A DNA stretch of 19,616 bases from contig DATKIB010000149.1 of the NCBI GenBank assembly GCA_035509915.1, forward strand, positions 1 through 19,616. The letters run 5' to 3'. Under the pieces are notes generated by a model, which searched no databases, was not told the origin of the DNA, and saw nothing but the letters and a program-made list of their open reading frames with translations. A program made the position numbers and the translations under genes. Positions 13,564-19,616 of the stretch are shown here, in pieces (within the stretch, counting starts at the first letter, position 1; the number at the start of each line of letters is the position of its first letter). The DNA is from Bog-564 sp035509915. GTDB lineage: Bacteria > Actinomycetota > Acidimicrobiia > Acidimicrobiales > UBA8190.

Positions 13564-13870
13564 GCGTGAGACCCCTTTCGTCCGACCTTGTCTGGCCGGA
13601 CCGGTTCGGGTGGGTCCGCCGCATCGATGCGCGCGCGGGACCCTTGTCGACTGGTTGTGGTTTCGCTCGTCGGTGAGCGCTGCTCCGCCGGTCGGAGTGC
13701 TGCTCCGCCGTGCCGACATCACCCTGGGTCCGGGGGTGGGACGACTCACCCATTGTGCGCACACTCGAGCTGAGTGTTCCAGCCGCCTGGCGCCCAACAT
13801 CGAGTAACCGTTCTGTAAACGCAGCCGTAACGCCGGGTAAACCCATAGGGAACCGTATGCTCGCGTTGCC
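13564..13870. other. Divergent intergenic region between WS/DGAT and SRAP genes
   Basis: These 307 bp hold the upstream regions of two divergent genes. The distinct element I see is the phased GTAA(A)C array near the SRAP gene. The rest is GC-rich with short repeats (GCTGCTCCGCCG twice, near 13680 and 13701). No convincing ORF or RNA gene was seen. Confidence 0.5.
13804..13842 (+). promoter_or_regulatory. Phased GTAA(A)C direct repeats upstream of the SRAP gene
   Basis: Four direct repeats of GTAAC or GTAAAC begin at 13804, 13815, 13827 and 13837, spaced 11, 12 and 10 bp, close to one helix turn each. The array ends 28 bp before the SRAP start codon. Helical phasing suits cooperative binding of a transcription factor on one face of the DNA; the factor is unknown. 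Confidence 0.5.
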
Positions 13871-14668
13871 ATGTGCGGGCGCGTAGATATCCACACTCCA
13901 CCCTCCGAACTGGCACGACTGCTGGAGGTGGCCCTGGCGGCAGGTGTGGACCCTGACGGGCGGCCGAGCTGGAACGTGCCTCCCACGAGGGGGGTGCCGG
14001 TGGTCATCGAGGAGAAGGAGGACCAGGAGAACGGAGCGAAACGAGCGGACGGCGCCGTGGCCAGGAAAGTGCCTCCGTCGCCCGAGGATCTGCACCGGCG
14101 CCTCGAGGTCTATCGCTGGGGGCTCCTCCCGCACTGGGCCAAGGACCCGAGGATTTCCTACAAGATGATCAACGCTCGAGCGGAGAATCTGACGAAGAGC
14201 TCGGCCTACCGGACCCCGTTCCGAAAGAATCGCTGCCTCATAGTCGTGGACGGCTTCTACGAGTGGCAGGTTCCCGACTCTACGAAGCCGAAGAGCAAGG
14301 TGCCCTTCTACTTTCGGCGCGCCGACGGGAGCCCCATCACGTTCGCTGGCCTATACGAAATCTGGTGGGACAAGTCGCGCTCGAAGGACCCCGACCCCGA
14401 AACCCTGCTTCGCACCTGCGCGATCATCACGACCGAGGCCGGACCGGACATGGTCGAGGTCCACAACCGCATGCCCGTCATCATCGAGCGCTCTAGGTTC
14501 GACCTCTGGCTCGATCCTGATCAGCACGACCCCGAATTCCTCTTGGAAATGTTGCGACCCGCGCCCGCTGGCACCCTGGTCAAGCACCCCATCGACAAGG
14601 CGGTGAACAGCCCGCGCAACGACGGGCCTCAGATCATCGAGCCGATCCAGGTCGTGCCACAGCCGTAG
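13871..14668 (+). CDS. SRAP-domain protein (YedK/HMCES family)
   Basis: This 265-residue protein belongs to the SOS-response-associated peptidase (SRAP) family. These proteins form a thiazolidine link to abasic sites in single-stranded DNA through Cys2 and so shield them. All key features are present: MCGR start with Cys2, the DNA-contacting NARAEN (101-106), catalytic Glu131 in GFYEW, and His198 in VHNRMPVI. An acidic/basic insertion (about 46-70) lengthens the early loop, and the total is slightly above the usual 220-240 residues. The ATG is fixed because Cys2 must follow it. No clear ribosome binding site is seen. A phased GTAA(A)C array lies upstream. It stands alone between unrelated genes. 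Confidence 0.95.
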   Translation: MCGRVDIHTPPSELARLLEVALAAGVDPDGRPSWNVPPTRGVPVVIEEKEDQENGAKRADGAVARKVPPSPEDLHRRLEVYRWGLLPHWAKDPRISYKMINARAENLTKSSAYRTPFRKNRCLIVVDGFYEWQVPDSTKPKSKVPFYFRRADGSPITFAGLYEIWWDKSRSKDPDPETLLRTCAIITTEAGPDMVEVHNRMPVIIERSRFDLWLDPDQHDPEFLLEMLRPAPAGTLVKHPIDKAVNSPRNDGPQIIEPIQVVPQP

Positions 14669-14737
14669 AGCCGAGTCGGGCCCGGGCGGGTGGTGGGCAA
14701 CGGGGACCGGCTGCGGCGCGGAGACCTCCGCATCACC

Positions 14738-14755
14738 ACGTTTCCGCGGAAACGT
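14738..14755. other. Perfect 18-bp palindrome downstream of the SRAP gene
   Basis: ACGTTTCCGCGGAAACGT is a perfect palindrome 70 bp after the SRAP stop, flanked on both sides by the direct repeat TCCGCAT (14727-14733 and 14755-14761). It has no T run, so it is more like a protein-binding site than an intrinsic terminator. Confidence 0.6.
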
Positions 14756-14780
14756 CCGCATGGGACCAGATGACCTTGGC

Positions 14781-14885
14781 TTAGCCAACCGCCGCAGCCG
14801 CTTCCTGGAAGAACGTCTCGAGTCCGCAGTCGATCTGACCGTGCAAGGTTGTTGCAAGGTTCCGAGCAAGCTTGTTGCAAGGCAT
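14781..14885 (-). CDS. Doubtful 34-residue ORF
   Basis: The ATG at 14885 follows AGGAGG by 9 bases and opens a 34-residue frame (MPCNKLARNLATTLHG and on to a TAA). The good ribosome binding site is the only argument for it. It has no recognisable domain, and part of its sequence is made by the TGCAAGG repeats. Confidence 0.2.
   Translation of the reverse strand: MPCNKLARNLATTLHGQIDCGLETFFQEAAAAVG
14842..14882. repeat. Three TGCAAGG direct repeats
   Basis: TGCAAGG begins at 14842, 14853 and 14876. The first two are followed by T, and the second and third are preceded by GT, giving a GTTGCAAGG core. The purpose is unknown; slippage products or binding sites are both possible. Confidence 0.5.
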
Positions 14886-15195
14886 CGGTCTCATCCTCCT
14901 GGAGTGCTCCGTCTCACAGCAGCACGCCCTCAGGGTCGCGCGGTTGGGACGTGTGCGCGTGAACACGGGCCATCCGCTGCCGGCTCGTCGCCCGAGCCGA
15001 GCCCGTTCGAGCCGCGCCACGTCCCGGCCTGCGCAATTGATCGCGCATTGACCGTTGCGCGGCAAAAGCGAGCGTCGCCACCTGTCGCTTGTGCGTTTGA
15101 TATCGAGTTGATGAGAGACGGCCCATGGACTTGCTCCTGATGGTGGGTCGATCCCGGCCCGCCGTTGGTCGGCAATTGATCGACGGGTTGCAACG

Positions 15196-15735
15196 GTGCC
15201 CGTACGCTCCCGCACGATGGCGGTGGCAGCCCCCGGGCGGTGGTCGGCAGTCGGTGGTTGCCTTGTCCTTGTCGCCACTCTCTTCTCTGCCTGCAGCACA
15301 GGCGCGTCTGGTGATGCGCCGAACAGCGCGACAGACGCGGCTGTGATCGCCGGATGGAAGGCCGCACTAAACGCGGTGGATTCAGCGGCTCGAACGGCGA
15401 ACGCGAAAAGTCCAGCTCTTGAAGCGACTCATGTTCAACCGCAGCTTGGTGTAGTCGAGACGAACCTAGAGAAGGAGCATGCCGCCGACGAAGTCGCCAC
15501 AGGAGCAGATCGCGTCTTAAGCGTCAACGTGACTCGGTTAGAAGGTACACAGGCCTCAATTGTTGCCTGCGTGAATGGAGATGAGATCGTCATCGATGCA
15601 GGGACGCACCAACCAGCTCCTGGTCTTCTTGGCCAGACCGGGTTTGAAGAGATCGTTGCAACAATGTTGAAGACGGTGGGCACATGGAAAGTAGAGCGAC
15701 AGTCCGTGACGGAGGGTCGATGCGTGTCATCGTGA
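15196..15735 (+). CDS. Putative lipoprotein with NTF2-like C-terminal part
   Basis: This protein of up to 179 residues has an n-region with arginines, a hydrophobic core (GGCLVLVATLFSAC) and a cysteine that could be lipidated. The lipobox is imperfect, with Phe at -3. The exported part begins with helices (VIAGWKAALNAVDSAART) and ends with a sheet: ASIVACVNGDEIVID, then VGTWKVERQSVTEGRC. This resembles the small NTF2-like secreted proteins often found beside actinobacterial Tad loci. The start may be GTG 15196 or ATG 15217, and neither has a clear ribosome binding site. Its end overlaps the next gene by 16 bp. Moderately AT-richer codon use in the middle differs from the neighbours. Confidence 0.75.
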   Translation: MPVRSRTMAVAAPGRWSAVGGCLVLVATLFSACSTGASGDAPNSATDAAVIAGWKAALNAVDSAARTANAKSPALEATHVQPQLGVVETNLEKEHAADEVATGADRVLSVNVTRLEGTQASIVACVNGDEIVIDAGTHQPAPGLLGQTGFEEIVATMLKTVGTWKVERQSVTEGRCVSS

Positions 15736-16754
15736 CTCCTAGGGCTGACGCTGAACTGGGCTTACAAGGCCTGGTGGGCGCGCGACAGGGGCCGCCAGTT
15801 GCTTCGCTTCTGGCGGCGCGTCGCTTCGCCCGGCCGGGCCACTCTTCGTTCTCGATCACCCCTTTTAGAGCCGTTGCTCTTAGTTTGATAGCAGTCACCT
15901 CGCTCGTGTTGTCAATGCCGGCTGTCGCCCTTGCGGGTGCGGCTGGCATCGATAGTGGAAATACAGTCAGCGTTGGGGTGTCGTCGTCGGGGGCGCCGGC
16001 GCCGAGCACCGCCGCAGGTGGTGGCTCATCCCGCGGCGCGTCCTCGCACCAAGGCGTCACGACCTCGAAAGCCCCCGCGATCACCTGCCAGCTCGTGGCC
16101 ATCAACGACTCGTCCTCTGAAGCTCTCGGGGTAGGAGGACCGACCCCGGGCCAGTGGTACCTATCGTCCTGCAGCGACAACGCGAACCACGGTCCGCGCG
16201 CCGGGCTGGTGTGGGCGCCGACCGCGGCCACCCCAGCCGGTGTGCAGGTGGACCCCCTGGCTCTCGCGCAACAGGCGGAGGCCTCGATCACCCTCCCGAG
16301 CCCCTCCATCCACACGAACCCGGCCGCTTACAGCGTCGTGAACGTTCCGACCTGGCTGTGGGTCGATTCCTCCAGCTGGCATCCGTTGGCGGCAAGCGCC
16401 ACGGCTGGACCGATCACGGCGACCGCTGTAGCGGCTCCCTCGTCGGTCACGTGGACGATGGGGGACGGCGGGACCGTTGTCTGCGACGGCCCTGGGGTCG
16501 CATACCAGTCGAACGAGCCGGCCAGCCAGCAGAGCACCTACTGCTCGTATTCCTATAAGCAGTCTTCGGCAGGTCAACCCAGTTCCGACGGCGACCCGAA
16601 CGACGGCGCATACCAGGTCGTGGCGACGATCACCTGGGCCGTGACCTGGACGGTGACAGGCGCTCCGGGAGGAGGCCTGCTCCCGGGCCTCCAGACCTCT
16701 TCCACCGTCCCGGTTCGCGTTGAGCAGGTGGAGTCCATCGGAACGGCGGACTGA
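15720..16754 (+). CDS. Secreted PKD-like protein of a Tad/Flp-type pilus locus
   Basis: This 344-residue protein starts at ATG 15720 after GGAGGGTCG, which is better than the upstream in-frame ATG at 15684. An unusually long basic leader (1-50) precedes a hydrophobic helix (51-72) with a likely signal-peptidase site at AVALAG. The mature part has NVPTWLWVDSSSWHPL, the WTMGDGGTVVCDGPG strand pair and a CSYSYKQSS turn. It ends with TITWAVTWTVTGAPGG and a final sheet strand, a PKD-like or Ig-like fold. Proteins of this kind regularly precede SAF/CpaB and CpaE-like genes in actinobacterial pilus clusters, as here. The exact role in pilus assembly is unknown. Confidence 0.8.
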   Translation: MRVIVTPRADAELGLQGLVGARQGPPVASLLAARRFARPGHSSFSITPFRAVALSLIAVTSLVLSMPAVALAGAAGIDSGNTVSVGVSSSGAPAPSTAAGGGSSRGASSHQGVTTSKAPAITCQLVAINDSSSEALGVGGPTPGQWYLSSCSDNANHGPRAGLVWAPTAATPAGVQVDPLALAQQAEASITLPSPSIHTNPAAYSVVNVPTWLWVDSSSWHPLAASATAGPITATAVAAPSSVTWTMGDGGTVVCDGPGVAYQSNEPASQQSTYCSYSYKQSSAGQPSSDGDPNDGAYQVVATITWAVTWTVTGAPGGGLLPGLQTSSTVPVRVEQVESIGTAD

Positions 16755-16775
16755 AACGAAACCGAGGAGCCAACT

Positions 16776-17501
16776 TTGACATCCACGCTTACCCGCACGC
16801 GTCCACCGCGGTCAGCCGACGGCCATGAGCTGCGTCTCGCCCCTCGAAGCAGCCGGCGACGCCCGCTGTTCGCTGTCTCGTCAGCGATGCTCGTAGCGGT
16901 GAGCGTGGCTGTGTTCACCAGCCTCTACCTGCGCGCCGGGCACGAGGTATCGGTGCTTGCTGTCTCGGAGCATGTCGAACAAGGACAGGCGTTGACAGGC
17001 TCGGACCTGTCCGTCGAACGAATCTCGCTTTCCCCAGGGGTATCGGCGATACCAGCGGCCTCTGTCGGCAGCATTGTGGGTCGCAGGGCGGCAGTGACCC
17101 TCGAGCCGGGGTCTCTCCTGGTGCCCGGCGACCTGTCGCGCTCCTCGTCGGTACCGGCCGGCTATGCGGTTGTGGGAGTGGCGCTCAAGAGCGGGCAGCT
17201 CCCCGCGGCAGGGGTGACGGCAGGCGAGACCGTCGACATCGTGATGACCGGTACACCGGGATCTCCCTACAGCGGGTCTGCAACCGGCGCCTCTTCTCAG
17301 CAGGGATCCACGCCGGCGAGTGGCCCGGGCACGATCCTCGCCCCTGCCGCCTTGGTGAGCGACGTGGCGTTCCCTTCGTCATCCTCAGGATCCGACGCCG
17401 TCGTCGTGTCCGTGGTCGTGCCGAGAGCGCTGGCTCCGATCATCGCGAGTGCATCGGCAGCCGGTGAGGCGGCCCTAGTAGTGGTGGCGTCGGGATCGTG
17501 A
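16776..17501 (+). CDS. SAF-domain protein, CpaB-like
   Basis: This 241-residue protein has a TTG start preceded by GAGGAG. A basic cytoplasmic head (1-30) is followed by one membrane helix (31-52) and an SAF domain (about 58-120: VLAVSEHVEQGQALTGSDLSV, then GRRAAVTLEPGSLLVPGDL). A variable C-terminal part (VGVALKSGQLPAAGV onwards) resembles the RcpC/CpaB extension, with a Ser/Gly-rich insert. CpaB proteins sit in the periplasmic or cell-wall side of Tad pilus machines and help pilus extrusion. The gene ends in GTGA, overlapping the next start. Confidence 0.85.
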   Translation: MTSTLTRTRPPRSADGHELRLAPRSSRRRPLFAVSSAMLVAVSVAVFTSLYLRAGHEVSVLAVSEHVEQGQALTGSDLSVERISLSPGVSAIPAASVGSIVGRRAAVTLEPGSLLVPGDLSRSSSVPAGYAVVGVALKSGQLPAAGVTAGETVDIVMTGTPGSPYSGSATGASSQQGSTPASGPGTILAPAALVSDVAFPSSSSGSDAVVVSVVVPRALAPIIASASAAGEAALVVVASGS

Positions 17502-18442
17502 GCGTCGTCGCCCTCTGTTCGGCAAAAAGGTCCCCCGGAGTTTCGACGCTGACGTGCGCACTCGGCGCGGTATGGCCAGCAGGGCGCCAGGTCTACGTGG
17601 CCGAGTGCGACCCGTCGGGTGGCGACCTCGCCGTCCGCTTCGGCCTCAACCCCCGTCGGGGGATGACGAGCTTGATCCTCGCTCGTAGGCAGCGCGGAGA
17701 GGGTGTCATTGAGCTTTCGCCGCACCTCCAGCCACTCCCCGGCGGCCTGGAAGTGCTCGTCGGTCCCATGGGACCGGATGCTGCGACCGCGCTCGACCAG
17801 GAGCTCGCGAAGCTGCCGGAGAGCTTGTTCCCGCTCGAGGCTGACACCATCGTTGACTGTGGCCGGGTCCTTCCCTCAGCGGCCGGCCAGCGGACGGTGC
17901 TGGAACGTGCCGACAAGATCCTGGTACTCGCCTCTGCCGACTCCTCGTGCTTGGCGCACGCGAGGTGGGCACTCGAGAGGATGGGGACGGTCGTAGGTCG
18001 GCCAGACGCAACAGGTTTGGTCCTGACTGGTGAGAAGCAGTTCTCGGCTAACGAGGTCTCCGAAACGCTGGGAGTCGAGATATACGGGAACATCCCGCAC
18101 GATCCTCGAGGCGCCGCCGCGGCGTGCGGTGTGCCGAGCAGAGCCGGCGCGTTCGCAAGATCGTCTCTTATCGCTGCGGCGAGGGGCATCGTTCACCGCA
18201 TCCTTCCCCCCGACGCGAGCGACGTCGGCGTGCGTGATAGCCAGCGCCGGGATGCCCGAGCCCCGAGTCCCGCGGCGAAAGGGCACTCGAGGCGGCAGCG
18301 GCGCGCCGATGTGGAGCCCCTCACCGACATTCAGTCTTCTGACGAGGCTCCACCTCGTTTGGTGTCGCATGAACCGTCGGGTCTCGACGGAGCACGCTCA
18401 CCCGGCAGCGGACGCGAGTCCATGGAGGTCCGCGGAAAATGA
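17498..18442 (+). CDS. CpaE/TadZ-like (MinD/ParA-type) protein with degenerate P-loop
   Basis: This 314-residue protein starts at GTG overlapping the CpaB-like stop. Residues 1-250 have the ParA/MinD fold. The P-loop position reads KRSPGVST (10-17) instead of KGGxGKT/S, so the key lysine after the glycine is a valine. ECDPSGGDLAVRFGL (36-50) replaces the second nucleotide-contact segment, and DTIVDCGRV serves as Walker B-like strand. TadZ/CpaE proteins place pilus machines at the pole, and many are poor ATPases. A disordered, charged tail of about 75 residues follows. CpaF, TadB and TadC genes, which normally come next, are absent from the following 1.2 kb. Confidence 0.83.
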   Translation: MSVVALCSAKRSPGVSTLTCALGAVWPAGRQVYVAECDPSGGDLAVRFGLNPRRGMTSLILARRQRGEGVIELSPHLQPLPGGLEVLVGPMGPDAATALDQELAKLPESLFPLEADTIVDCGRVLPSAAGQRTVLERADKILVLASADSSCLAHARWALERMGTVVGRPDATGLVLTGEKQFSANEVSETLGVEIYGNIPHDPRGAAAACGVPSRAGAFARSSLIAAARGIVHRILPPDASDVGVRDSQRRDARAPSPAAKGHSRRQRRADVEPLTDIQSSDEAPPRLVSHEPSGLDGARSPGSGRESMEVRGK

Positions 18443-18494
18443 CCGAAACGGCTGTTCTCACCCTCCCGCTCGGTGTCAGCAGGTACGCTACTTC

Positions 18495-18520
18495 AGCGCT
18501 TGGAGCGCTATAATGGCGCT
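18495..18520 (+). promoter_or_regulatory. Promoter/operator of the first toxin-antitoxin pair, leaderless type
   Basis: A perfect TATAAT (18509-18514) ends 6 bp before the antitoxin ATG, so transcription should start at or next to the ATG. Three 6-mers, AGCGCT (18495), AGCGCT (18504) and GGCGCT (18515), overlap and flank the -10 box. Two of them are palindromes 3 bp apart, a good candidate for an autoregulatory operator bound by the ribbon-helix-helix antitoxin. No strong -35 box is seen. Confidence 0.65.
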
Positions 18521-18763
18521 ATGGCGACTATCCAGGTCCGCAACGTCCCAAATGGCGTCCACCGCATCTACCAGGCCCGTGCCGCTGCCGCAGGGATGAG
18601 CCTGCAGGACTATCTGTTGTCTGAGCTGGAACGCAACGCGGCGCTACGAACCGCGGCCGAGCTCGTGGCAGAAACCGAGGATCGGCTGCGGGTCGAGGGT
18701 CCTGAGGGCTTCGCCCGGACCTCGGCAGCGCAGCTGGTGCGGGCCGACCGCGCCGACCACTGA
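18521..18763 (+). CDS. FitA-like ribbon-helix-helix antitoxin (VapB type)
   Basis: This 80-residue protein begins with MATIQVRNVPNGVHRIYQ and GMSLQDYLLSELERNA, matching FitA/VapB-type ribbon-helix-helix antitoxins: a DNA-binding beta strand and two helices (1-40). A C-terminal tail (41-80) would neutralise the toxin. ATG 18521 is chosen over the upstream ATG at 18473 because the -10 box lies between them. The toxin gene follows after 9 bp. The complex probably represses its own promoter through the AGCGCT sites. Confidence 0.88.
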   Translation: MATIQVRNVPNGVHRIYQARAAAAGMSLQDYLLSELERNAALRTAAELVAETEDRLRVEGPEGFARTSAAQLVRADRADH

Positions 18764-18772
18764 GCGGCGGTC

Positions 18773-19180
18773 ATGAGCGTTGTTGACGCCTCCGTCTTTG
18801 TCGACGCCCTCGTGGGTGTCGGAGTCCACGGCGATCTGGCTCGCCAGGAGTTGCGAGGCCAGGAGACCTTGCAGGTGCCGGCCATCTTCGGTGTCGAGGC
18901 AACTTCTGCGCTGCGTGGGCTCGTGATCCGCGGAGAGCTCAGTTCAATGCGCGCCTTGGCCGCACTTGAACAAATCCGCCGTGTAAGGACGGTCCAATAT
19001 CCCTTCGAGCCGTTTATCGGGCGGGTTTGGGAGCTCAGAGACAACTTGACCGTCTATGACGGTTGGTACGTCGCCCTCGCCGAATGGCTGAGCACCGACC
19101 TAGTTACGGGGGACGAGAACTTGACCAGTGCTGCTGGCCCACACTGTCGAATTCGGCTCCCAGCGGCGCGGGATGAGTGA
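18773..19180 (+). CDS. PIN-domain toxin (VapC type)
   Basis: This 135-residue protein is a PIN-domain ribonuclease, which as a toxin would cut RNA using a metal held by acidic residues. Asp5 (VVDAS), Glu42 (FGVEATSAL), Asp96 (VYDGWYVALAE) and Asp114 (LVTGDENL) are all present and in the usual spacing, so it looks intact and active. It is paired with the FitA-like antitoxin just upstream. The ATG at 18773 is close to a GGCGG ribosome binding site. Confidence 0.92.
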   Translation: MSVVDASVFVDALVGVGVHGDLARQELRGQETLQVPAIFGVEATSALRGLVIRGELSSMRALAALEQIRRVRTVQYPFEPFIGRVWELRDNLTVYDGWYVALAEWLSTDLVTGDENLTSAAGPHCRIRLPAARDE

Positions 19181-19310
19181 TTCGCATTGTCGCCAGCCCA
19201 GGCAGCGCAGATCGCCGAGCAAGCGTGCGGCGTTCAGTTGGGCGATGGCAGACGACGGAACGTTCTGCACCTCGGCAGCCCATCATCACGAAGCAGTCCG
19301 GGGTGATGTG

Positions 19311-19322
19311 TATGATATGCGC
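19311..19322 (+). promoter_or_regulatory. Predicted leaderless promoter of the second toxin-antitoxin pair
   Basis: TATGAT (19311-19316) ends 6 bp before the ATG at 19323, the same geometry as in the first pair. No clear -35 box or ribosome binding site is present. The 130 bp before it hold no gene. Confidence 0.5.
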
Positions 19323-19574
19323 ATGGCCAGAGTGAACATCACGGTGCCAGACGATCTCTACGACCAGGCCAAACGCGCGGGGCTGAACGTCTCGCAACTC
19401 GCCCAGAGAGCGATCGCTACCGAAGTAGCCCGCCTGGCCAAGATCGCCGAACTGGATGCCTACCTGGCAGAACTCGACGCCGAGCTGGGTCCCATCAGCG
19501 ACGATGAGCGCGCCAAGGCCGAGAAGTGGGCTGACAAGGCCCTCGGCCCAACCAACCGACGCCGCACGGCGTGA
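19323..19574 (+). CDS. CcdA-like antitoxin
   Basis: This 83-residue protein starts MARVNITVPDDLYDQAKRAG then LNVSQLAQRAIATEV, matching the ribbon-helix-helix head of CcdA-family antitoxins. An acidic helical tail (AELDAYLAELDAELG, then DERAKAEKWADKAL) would bind the toxin. An ATG two codons upstream (19317) is possible but lies against the -10 box. The stop overlaps the next start as GTGA. The partner is a PIN toxin rather than CcdB. Confidence 0.85.
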   Translation: MARVNITVPDDLYDQAKRAGLNVSQLAQRAIATEVARLAKIAELDAYLAELDAELGPISDDERAKAEKWADKALGPTNRRRTA

Positions 19575-19616
19575 CCGTCGTCCTCGACTCGCACGGAGTG
19601 ACAATGCTCGCCCGAG
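19571..19616 (+). CDS. Start of a PIN-domain toxin, cut by window edge
   Basis: The GTG at 19571 overlaps the antitoxin stop (GTGA) and opens MTVVLDSHGVTMLAR before the window ends. VVLDS with Asp6 is the usual first strand and first metal ligand of PIN-domain toxins. Only 15 codons are visible, so the assignment rests on this motif and on the position after an antitoxin. Confidence 0.65.
   Translation, partial: MTVVLDSHGVTMLAR

Larger units (their letters stand above)
14669..15195. other. Sparse intergenic region after the SRAP gene
   Basis: This 527-bp stretch holds no clear gene. It contains an 18-bp palindrome (14738-14755), three TGCAAGG repeats (14842-14882), a doubtful 34-residue minus-strand ORF, and the decamer CAATTGATCG twice (15034-15043 and 15173-15182). 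Its patchier composition compared with the coding neighbours fits non-coding DNA. Confidence 0.6.

Noticed and set aside
12218..14134. 638-codon minus-strand open frame beside the WS/DGAT gene
   Set aside because: It overlaps the WS/DGAT gene in another frame and the SRAP gene in antisense. The translation is Arg/Pro-rich low complexity.
14842..14882. TGCAAGG repeats as a CRISPR or replication iteron array
   Set aside because: There are only three short units with unequal spacing, no conserved spacers, and no cas or replication gene nearby.

Overview
The window is about 19.6 kb of GC-rich DNA with actinobacterial traits: GTG and TTG starts, purine-rich ribosome binding sites, an F420-type luciferase-like oxidoreductase, a wax ester synthase/diacylglycerol acyltransferase, DUF6777 proteins and an actinobacterial Tad/Flp-type gene set. 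An actinomycete, possibly of the Acidimicrobiia, is my inference; there is no rRNA or marker gene to place it.

Left end (1-1696): a truncated acyl-CoA ligase (minus) and a short-chain dehydrogenase (plus) lie either side of a minus-strand tRNA gene with an unusual anticodon loop. Both protein genes have the same promoter/operator layout, TTGG-N9-AGAACNNGTTCTA, which is one base short of the KstR operator consensus known from steroid catabolism. A broken inverted copy of part of the tRNA lies just downstream of it.

Centre (1866-10549): this is the most unusual part. A minus-strand three-gene cassette occurs twice in tandem (10445-7387 and 7204-4314). Its order is an SH3-like domain plus four-helix membrane protein, a single-helix anchored protein with a four-cysteine C-terminal domain, and a DUF6777 protein. 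Each copy starts from the same promoter (TTGTCA-N17-TAAGCT) followed by a 16-codon leader ORF that overlaps the first gene. The second copy has a further four-cysteine paralogue (4265-3528), followed by a cut-off DUF6777 start. A convergent plus-strand DUF6777 gene (1866-3440) has an added SHOCT-like head and a DUF2135-like tail. I infer a duplicated envelope-associated assembly of unknown function.

Middle right (10679-14668): an LLM-class oxidoreductase and an NTF2-like protein (plus), a wax ester synthase/DGAT (minus), and a divergent SRAP-domain (YedK/HMCES) protein behind a phased array of GTAA(A)C repeats.

Right end (14669-19616): a sparse 527-bp spacer is followed by four genes resembling the start of an actinobacterial Tad/Flp pilus locus: lipoprotein, secreted PKD-like protein, SAF/CpaB-like protein and CpaE/TadZ-like ATPase with a degenerate P-loop. 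Where CpaF/TadB/TadC would be expected there are instead two type II toxin-antitoxin modules: a FitA-like antitoxin with a PIN toxin, and a CcdA-like antitoxin with a PIN toxin cut by the window edge. Both have a -10 box ending exactly 6 bp before the antitoxin ATG, which suggests leaderless transcripts.
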